NCBI GenBank assembly: GCA_020430865.1
Contig: JAGQIY010000900.1
Location: 1 to 9,949, forward strand
Direction of reading: 5' to 3'
Length of the DNA stretch: 9,949 nucleotides
From: Myxococcales bacterium
GTDB lineage: Bacteria; Myxococcota; Polyangia; Polyangiales; Polyangiaceae
Shown: positions 5,350-9,949 of the stretch, in pieces
Layout of the letters: each line of letters begins with the position of its first letter
Numbering within the stretch: the first letter of the stretch is position 1
Position numbers and translations under genes: made by a program
Notes under the pieces: generated by a model
The model's database searches: none
Told to the model about the DNA's origin: nothing
What the model saw: the letters and a program-made list of their open reading frames with translations, nothing else

Positions 5350-7916
5350 CAGGCCTCGAGGCGCTCGACGACGCCGCGCGCCCCATCGACCCGCAACAGC
5401 TCACCCTCTTCCAGCGTCGCGAAGGCGTCACGCACCCCGACAACGCAGGGCACGTCCAGCTCCCGGGCCGCCAGCGTCAAGTGACTCAGCGGTCCTCCGA
5501 TTTCCACGACCAAGCCCCCAGCCAGCAGCAGATCGGGCACCAGTCCCAGATCCGCGGCGCGCGCCACCAAGATGTCGCCGCGCTCGAGGGTGCTCTGCGC
5601 GGCTTGCAGCGAGCGCACCAGCCGTGCCTTGCCCGTCGCCACGCCAGCACCACCCGGCATGCCGCGCAGCACCGTACGGGATGCGGGGGGCACGGCCTGC
5701 AGCGGGGGACCGCCCACGAAGAGCCGGGGAGGGTCGGGCCGTGCCAGCTGGCCAGCGTGCTCCGCCTGGCGCAGCGCCGCGATCGGCCCCAGGTCTGCCC
5801 GCACGCTGGCCAGCGCCGCCCTCAGCTCGGCATACGTGAGATAGAAAGCACCATCCGTAGGGAAACGTGGGTCCAAGCGCATCAGGCGGCGGCCCGCATC
5901 CTGCACCACGATGCGCAGCATACTCGCGGTGCGGGCCAGCCACACGCGCGCGCGCTCACGCAGCTTGGCGAAGCGCCGGTAGCGTGCGATCAGGCTTCGC
6001 GCGGCCACGCGCTCCACGTAAGGCAGACGCTCTTGCACGCGCTCCAGCTCGGCGTCAGCACGCGCGCGCACCGCTTGGACCCGCTGTTCCACGCTGCGAG
6101 TCTGATCCACCGGGGGCAGCCGCGACAGTAGCTCCACCAGACCCTCCGACTGCTCCCGCCAACGAGGCGCGGCCAGCTCGGCTTCGAAGCGCCCACGATC
6201 CCCGAGCTCCACCAGGAGCTCCTTCAGGCTGACCGCCAGCGCGGGATCGCTTCCGTCAGGATCCACGTTGGCGTCGCTGATCGGCAAACCCTCGCGTGCC
6301 CGCAGCACCGCGCTGGCCGGACCGAGCGTATCCAGCCCCCCGACCCCCGAAGTCAACGCCTGAGCGATGGACTCCGCCTGAGCAGGCCAGCTCCGCGCCA
6401 GCACGGTCTTCAGCGCGACGTACGACATCAACGTCGCCGAGGCGCAGCTCAGGAGCAGCTCGCTGGTGCGCCGAAAGAAGTCGTGGGTCTCCGCCAGGGT
6501 CGTCTTCAGCGCGTCGTCGGGCAAGATCGCGAGATCCATCTCCACGAGCCAGCGCCGTTGCTGCTCGGCCTGCTCCTCGAAGCGCTTCACGTCCTCGGCC
6601 AGGCGCCGTTGCTCGCTGACCAGCTTGGCTAGCACGATCGGTACCCGCACGAAGCTCGGTGAGCTGCCGGTGTCGGGCGCCAGCACCTCCCGCTCGGCGG
6701 AGCCCATGATCTCCAGCAAGCTGGGTGTGTGTAGCGCCGGGAGCTGGGTGGCCACCTCGAAGAACACGGACACGTTGAAATAGACGCGACCGTCGATTCG
6801 CGCGACCAGGCTTTGTCCGCGCGGAACCTTCAGCCCCGCCTCTCGAAAGGCGTGGGCGAAGCCATCCTGGATGGCTGCCGTCGCCACGGACCAGGTGAGC
6901 GGCGTGGCGACCCCCGGGAGCACTTCACCCAGGCTCGCCAGCGACCACACCGTCCCCGGCTCGCCACCCTCGATCTGCGCCAGCCGGGTAGCCTCTCCAG
7001 CGTCCCATGCTACCGGACCCTCGGCGCCGAGAACGAAGCCAATGGTCTTGGCTTCGGCGTCGCGTGCGACGAGCGTGGCGAGCTCCGCGAGCTGGCTCAC
7101 GGCTTCCTGTGACAGATCGCCGTCTCCCTCACCAGCCACGGCCGAACGCGCGAGTACGTTTCCGTATGGATCGAAGCGCAGCACCCTCGCTGGACGCACG
7201 CCCTCCACCGGCGGCGGCTTCCAGCCTGGCCAGTAGCGCACCACGCGGGTGTCGGTCTGGAGCGCGCCGTCGCCATCGGTTCTGTCGAGCGCGACTCGCC
7301 CCGACTCCCGCGTCAGCAGCGACCCCGTCTGACTCGCCTCGGGCAGAACCTGGATCACCACCGGCATCCCCAGGTCGCGCACCTTCTGCGAATGCAGGAA
7401 CGTCAACGCTGCCTCGTAGCCGCACATCGCCCAAACGCGGCGAATCGCGTCCGCGAGCGCGGTGGGCGACGCGATGCCGACTCGGGTGTCGAGCAAGCCC
7501 GCGTGCGCCGCGATCACCCGGGAAACGGTCGGGCTGCTACTGACGCTGATGCGGGCCGTGGCATGCTGGCCATGCGCTTCCCAGAACTCGGCGAGATCCG
7601 CGGCAAGTTGCAGAGGAAACGGCGCGCGCAGCAGTCGCCGACTGGCCCTCGCCGCTCTCTCCAGTCCACGCGGGCGATCGATCAATCGGAGCAAGCTCGA
7701 CGGATCGTGCCCGGAAGGCAGCTCCTCCTCGACGACCTGGTGGAAGACCTCGCTGGGCAGCACCCAGGTGGGCACCAGCGGGACGCGGCGCTGCTGGCAG
7801 CGCAGCAGCTCCTCGACACGCGATCCCACGTCCTCTCGCTTCGCACCCCCGAGATCCTCGAGCGCCGTCAGGCGCATCGGACGACGGCTTCTGGAGAGGG
7901 TCAGCGCACGCGCCAT
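5349..7916 (-). CDS. PEP-utilising enzyme (PEP synthase/rifampin phosphotransferase-like) with degenerate ATP-grasp domain
   Basis: The 855-residue product has the size and order of rifampin-phosphotransferase-like proteins: ATP-grasp, long middle domain, C-terminal swivelling phosphohistidine domain. The C-terminal domain is clear: GMPGGAGVATGKARL at 752-766 and GGPLSHLTLAAREL at 807-820 with His812 as phospho-acceptor, ending in PCVVG. The middle domain carries helical RYRRFAKLRERAR followed by FYLTYAEL (691-698), typical of the family. The N-terminal domain is only partly recognisable: GGAK at 23-26, RISVSSS at 122-128, VVIQVL and TGSLLT near 186-202. The usual ED after the RSS motif, the DIEWA motif (here TIGFVLG, 291-297) and the QxRP motif (here DAGEATR, 305-311) are not seen. 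ATP/Mg binding may therefore be lost or remodelled. The start is ATG 7916; Met14 at 7877 is an alternative. The stop overlaps the next gene's ATG. The substrate is unknown. Confidence 0.88.
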   Translation of the reverse strand: MARALTLSRSRRPMRLTALEDLGGAKREDVGSRVEELLRCQQRRVPLVPTWVLPSEVFHQVVEEELPSGHDPSSLLRLIDRPRGLERAARASRRLLRAPFPLQLAADLAEFWEAHGQHATARISVSSSPTVSRVIAAHAGLLDTRVGIASPTALADAIRRVWAMCGYEAALTFLHSQKVRDLGMPVVIQVLPEASQTGSLLTRESGRVALDRTDGDGALQTDTRVVRYWPGWKPPPVEGVRPARVLRFDPYGNVLARSAVAGEGDGDLSQEAVSQLAELATLVARDAEAKTIGFVLGAEGPVAWDAGEATRLAQIEGGEPGTVWSLASLGEVLPGVATPLTWSVATAAIQDGFAHAFREAGLKVPRGQSLVARIDGRVYFNVSVFFEVATQLPALHTPSLLEIMGSAEREVLAPDTGSSPSFVRVPIVLAKLVSEQRRLAEDVKRFEEQAEQQRRWLVEMDLAILPDDALKTTLAETHDFFRRTSELLLSCASATLMSYVALKTVLARSWPAQAESIAQALTSGVGGLDTLGPASAVLRAREGLPISDANVDPDGSDPALAVSLKELLVELGDRGRFEAELAAPRWREQSEGLVELLSRLPPVDQTRSVEQRVQAVRARADAELERVQERLPYVERVAARSLIARYRRFAKLRERARVWLARTASMLRIVVQDAGRRLMRLDPRFPTDGAFYLTYAELRAALASVRADLGPIAALRQAEHAGQLARPDPPRLFVGGPPLQAVPPASRTVLRGMPGGAGVATGKARLVRSLQAAQSTLERGDILVARAADLGLVPDLLLAGGLVVEIGGPLSHLTLAARELDVPCVVGVRDAFATLEEGELLRVDGARGVVERLEA

Positions 7917-7941
7917 GGCTCTCGAGATAGCAGGGAGAGGA

Positions 7942-7964
7942 CGCGCCCGGAACCACCGGACGCG
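7942..7964 (-). terminator. GC-rich stem-loop between the small operon and the PEP-utilising gene
   Basis: In minus-strand RNA CGCGUCCGG pairs fully with CCGGGCGCG around a UGGUU loop (nine pairs, one of them U-G). It lies about 30 bases after the stop of the 120-residue protein gene and 25 bases before the ATG of the PEP-utilising gene. On the plus strand one pair becomes a C-A mismatch. There is no U-tract, so it may attenuate read-through or process the transcript rather than terminate fully. Confidence 0.4.
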
Positions 7965-7994
7965 CGCTCTTCGAAACTGGTCCCAACGCCGCGG

Positions 7995-8357
7995 CTAGCC
8001 TGCTGAGCCTGGGGAGACCCCAGTCGCGCGGCGAACCAGCTCGACCAGCACGGGATCGGTCTGCAGCTCTTGACGCAGGCTCTCCTTGACGAAATCGAGC
8101 TGATCCCCTGGCAGCTTGCCCTCGAGGTGGCTCACTGCTTCCTGAACCCGGGTGTCGAGGTACTGATCGAGGCTGATCTCGCCAGCCTCCAGGCGGCCGA
8201 GCGCTTCGCTCGCCTGAGTGCTGCCGACCTTGGAGGAAGCCGCTGGGCCATCGACCTCGAACTCCTTGCTCCCGGCGCCCTTCGGGCCCTTGGGTCCTCC
8301 CGGTCCGCCAACTCCGCCGGGCGGTAGCCCGCCGCCTCCGATTCCATCGATGCCCAT
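7995..8357 (-). CDS. Small hypothetical protein, Gly/Pro-rich N-terminus and helical C-terminus
   Basis: This 120-residue protein starts at ATG 8357, preceded by AAGGGG six bases upstream, which overlaps the TAA of the gene before it. Residues 4-30 are Gly/Pro/Lys-rich (GGPGGPKGPKG) and surely disordered. Residues 45-113 are a charged, predicted all-helical domain (SEALGRLEAGEISLDQYLD, FVKESLRQELQTDPVLVELVRRATG). There is no signal peptide, membrane segment or cysteine. I do not recognise a named family. The 10-bp gap to the 146-residue gene upstream indicates one operon, and a joint function is likely. A disordered N-terminus before a helical body is compatible with a secreted or chaperone-bound protein, for example of a type III-like export system; that is inference only. 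Confidence 0.8.
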   Translation of the reverse strand: MGIDGIGGGGLPPGGVGGPGGPKGPKGAGSKEFEVDGPAASSKVGSTQASEALGRLEAGEISLDQYLDTRVQEAVSHLEGKLPGDQLDFVKESLRQELQTDPVLVELVRRATGVSPGSAG

Positions 8358-8367
8358 GATGCGCCCC

Positions 8368-8808
8368 TTAGCGGATGTTCCCGATCGCGTTCTTCACCGT
8401 GTCGTGGCGCGCCTTGAGCACGTTCGACATGGCCGAGTAGGCCCGAGACTCCGCGGAGATGCGAGCCTGCAGGCCGAGGTAGTACAAGTTCTGTTCCGCC
8501 TGTTGGTCAAGCGCACTCTCTATCTGGCCGTGCTCGTCCCGAGTCGCGCCCCCTCCCGCAGTGCCGCTCGATCCCTCCGCCGACGTGGCGCCCCCGGCGC
8601 TCGGTTGAGCAGGCGTCGCGCGCACCGCAGCGGCCAGAATGGGTCCTCCAGGGAGGCGACGCAGGGTGCCCTCGGCGCCGCTGACGACGGCTCCCGCTCC
8701 GGCTTCCATCACGGCCTTGAAAGGCCGCGCGGGAGGCGGCGTGGTGCGAGCGGCAGTCTGGGATGGAGTGACGTTGGGGCGTGGCCCCGAATCGATACGA
8801 GTGGTCAT
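8368..8808 (-). CDS. Small hypothetical protein with conserved-looking C-terminal helix; possible type III secretion rod/needle-like protein
   Basis: This 146-residue protein starts at ATG 8808. The N-terminal 28 residues are Thr/Pro-rich and disordered. Residues 29-62 hold a hydrophobic/Gly stretch (FKAVMEAGAGAVVSGAEG, LPGGPILAAAV), followed by a Gly/Ser/Ala linker to about 92. The last 50 residues are a long amphipathic helix (QNLYYLGLQARISAESRAYS, then SNVLKARHDTVKNAIGNIR). A short C-terminal helical pair after a disordered N-terminus, with no Sec signal, resembles the style of type III secretion inner-rod/needle subunits (SctI/SctF). This rests on impression and not on a diagnostic motif, so I leave the name open. 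It is the first gene of a two-gene unit with the 120-residue protein. No secretion apparatus genes lie in the window. Confidence 0.78.
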   Translation of the reverse strand: MTTRIDSGPRPNVTPSQTAARTTPPPARPFKAVMEAGAGAVVSGAEGTLRRLPGGPILAAAVRATPAQPSAGGATSAEGSSGTAGGGATRDEHGQIESALDQQAEQNLYYLGLQARISAESRAYSAMSNVLKARHDTVKNAIGNIR

Positions 8809-9169
8809 GGACTTTCCGGCCTCCTGTTCAGGCTGCCCCGGGTTTCGTCCACCTTCCTTCCAAGTTGCGGAAAACTTCGAAAAAGCCTCACCTCACCCCC
8901 AAACATACGAAATCACTAGCCATTTCTTGGATATGTGGGAACCGCGCGAGAGCACGGGCGGCGCTGCCAAACGCGGTCGTATCCGCGAACCGTGGATTCC
9001 ATGCTCAAGGACAAGCCCCGCGCCCGCCCGGCTCCGGAGTGGCTCTGGCTTTCCTGAGCGGGCTGGTTCTCGGGGGTGAGAGCGCATCGTGGGCATCCAC
9101 ACGGATACGTCTCGGTATCATTGATTCCGCACGGCAACTAACCCACACCTAGCCCACCGGCGCAGCCTG
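8809..9169. other. Intergenic region of 361 bp with an AT-richer patch
   Basis: No coding frame here has a believable start, codon bias or recognisable product. Bases 8871-8942 are clearly AT-richer than the surroundings and probably hold the promoter of the small two-gene operon reading leftward, but I cannot place convincing -35 and -10 boxes. A perfect dyad, GATAC (9104-9108) and GTATC (9115-9119) with a 6-bp spacer, sits about 50 bp beyond the nucleotidyltransferase stop; it could be an operator or part of a 3' end. Confidence 0.5.
8820..8825 (-). promoter_or_regulatory. Ribosome binding site AGGAGG for the 146-residue protein
   Basis: AGGAGG on the minus strand lies 11 bases before ATG 8808. 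The spacing is slightly long, but it is the strongest Shine-Dalgarno in the window and supports this start over any internal one. It suggests efficient translation of the two-gene unit. Confidence 0.65.
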
Positions 9170-9811
9170 CTAGCGGCGCCTGGACGGCGGCTTGGCCCCG
9201 AGCGCCTGCAGCTCCTCCGGCAGGTCCGCGTCGTCGACCACCCCCGGGTCGCTGACCTCGACCGCCGACGCGAAGCGCGAGAAGAAGGGCCGCGGGTCGG
9301 AGCCCAGGGGCAGCTCGAGGAGCCCTGGGAACAGCTGCCTGGCGAGGACGTAAGGGTGTCCACCGCGACCGCCGAACGTCGGACGCACCAACGCAGCACC
9401 AGAGCTGCGCCAGTGACTCATCAGCCGAACGACGGTGTCAGGGCTGACAAGGGGATGGTCCAGCAGGGAGACGACCGCCGCGTCGGCGTCCGCCAGCGAG
9501 GGATCCCTGAGCGCACAGGCCAGCGAGCTGGACATGCCGAGCTCCGGTCGCGAGTTGGTGCAACTGCTGACGCCATCTGGAATTTTCGCATGGATATTAT
9601 CGACGTCATGCGCGCGGAGCACCACACAGATCGCGTCGCAGCCAGCTGCGGACAGGGTCGCGCAGGTCCGCCGCAGGAGCGTTTCTCCGTTCAGCGTCGC
9701 CAGCGCCTTGGGGAAACCGGCTCGTCGCGATGCGCCAGCGGCCAGAACCACTCCGACTACTCGCTGCGACACCCTGGGTCTCTCCAGGGCGAGCGCGCCA
9801 ACTCGCCCCAC
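9170..9811 (-). CDS. MobA/MocA-type nucleotidyltransferase (NTP transferase domain)
   Basis: The protein is a GT-A fold nucleotidyltransferase, most like the MocA/MobA group that transfers CMP or GMP to molybdopterin; sugar-phosphate or other substrates remain possible. From GTG 9811 (213 residues) the motifs are VVLAAGASRRAGFPK at 21-35 (nucleotide-binding signature), NSRPELGMSSSL at 86-97, LLDHPLVS at 116-123 (the family usually has GDQP or GDMP; the metal-binding Asp118 is kept), RPTFGGRGGHP at 143-153, and VVDDADLPEEL near the C-terminus (usually DIDTPED). The start is uncertain: GTG 9811 has GGAG six bases upstream; GTG 9772 has GGAGAG upstream and begins right before the first beta strand, as usual in the family (200 residues). 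The frame also stays open to the window's right edge, so a longer protein is possible. No molybdenum enzyme or cofactor gene is in view. Bases 9812-9949 show no separate gene. Confidence 0.9.
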   Translation of the reverse strand: MGRVGALALERPRVSQRVVGVVLAAGASRRAGFPKALATLNGETLLRRTCATLSAAGCDAICVVLRAHDVDNIHAKIPDGVSSCTNSRPELGMSSSLACALRDPSLADADAAVVSLLDHPLVSPDTVVRLMSHWRSSGAALVRPTFGGRGGHPYVLARQLFPGLLELPLGSDPRPFFSRFASAVEVSDPGVVDDADLPEELQALGAKPPSRRR

Positions 9812-9949
9812 TTGTGACTCCGAAACGGTGGCTCCATAGCGACTCGCTGGTGTAGCGTGACCTGACGCCGCAGACCACCAGCCCTGCGTCGAAACTTCAC
9901 AGCCAGAAGGTCCGTCGAGGACACGAAAGAGAAGCGTGAGTTCCCAGCC

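Noticed and set aside
4444..5484. Plus-strand open frame of 346 codons opposite the pseudouridine synthase
   Set aside because: It is antisense to all conserved motifs of the RluA-type enzyme and has no recognisable domain.
8920..8945. GGAACC motif (HrpL-type box) near a possible type III-like gene pair
   Set aside because: It is on the plus strand, away from the operon's direction, and lacks the CCAC half at the right spacing. The minus strand also has no sigma-54 GG/GC pair with the right spacing there.
9170..9949. XdhC-MocA fusion at the right edge
   Set aside because: The translated upstream residues show none of the XdhC/CoxI C-terminal motifs.

Overview
The window is a stretch of high-GC chromosome whose gene style fits the Myxococcota, most likely a Polyangiales (Sorangium/Polyangium-like) relative. 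The clues are a eukaryote-type Ser/Thr kinase with an N-terminal zinc ribbon and a Gly/Pro-rich linker, several lineage-specific lipoproteins (one with a long Gly/Ser/Ala linker, one with Cys-rich modules), GTG starts, and strong third-position GC in the coding frames. This placement is inferred from style; no marker gene is present. No rRNA, tRNA, CRISPR array, transposase or phage gene was seen.

Layout: eight of the nine genes are on the minus strand. From left to right they are: (1) the 5' part of a membrane Ser/Thr protein kinase that runs off the left edge (1-1325); (2) a lipoprotein with a perfect 24-bp tandem repeat at its 3' end (1473-2249); (3) a lipoprotein with an Ig-like domain and two Cys-rich modules (2326-3033); (4) the only plus-strand gene, a lipoprotein divergent from gene 3 (3176-4243); (5) an RluA-type pseudouridine synthase (4390-5349); (6) a large PEP-utilising-enzyme-like protein with an intact phosphohistidine domain but an apparently degenerate ATP-grasp domain (5349-7916); (7 and 8) two small proteins that look like one operon (7995-8357 and 8368-8808); (9) a MobA/MocA-type nucleotidyltransferase (9170-9811).

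How the genes relate: on the minus strand transcription runs from high to low coordinates. Gene 8 leads into gene 7 with a 10-bp gap, and gene 7's ribosome binding site overlaps gene 8's stop codon. A GC-rich stem-loop lies between genes 7 and 6. Gene 6 overlaps gene 5 in a TGATG junction, so those two are probably translationally coupled. Genes 3 and 4 diverge from a short intergenic region with an operator-like dyad flanked by direct repeats. Genes 4 and 5 converge on a region with two hairpins, one reaching the stop codon of gene 5.

Nothing here is an obvious complete new system. The most interesting candidates are the degenerate PEP-synthase-like protein coupled to a pseudouridine synthase, and the small gene pair whose C-terminal helices faintly recall type III secretion rod or needle components.
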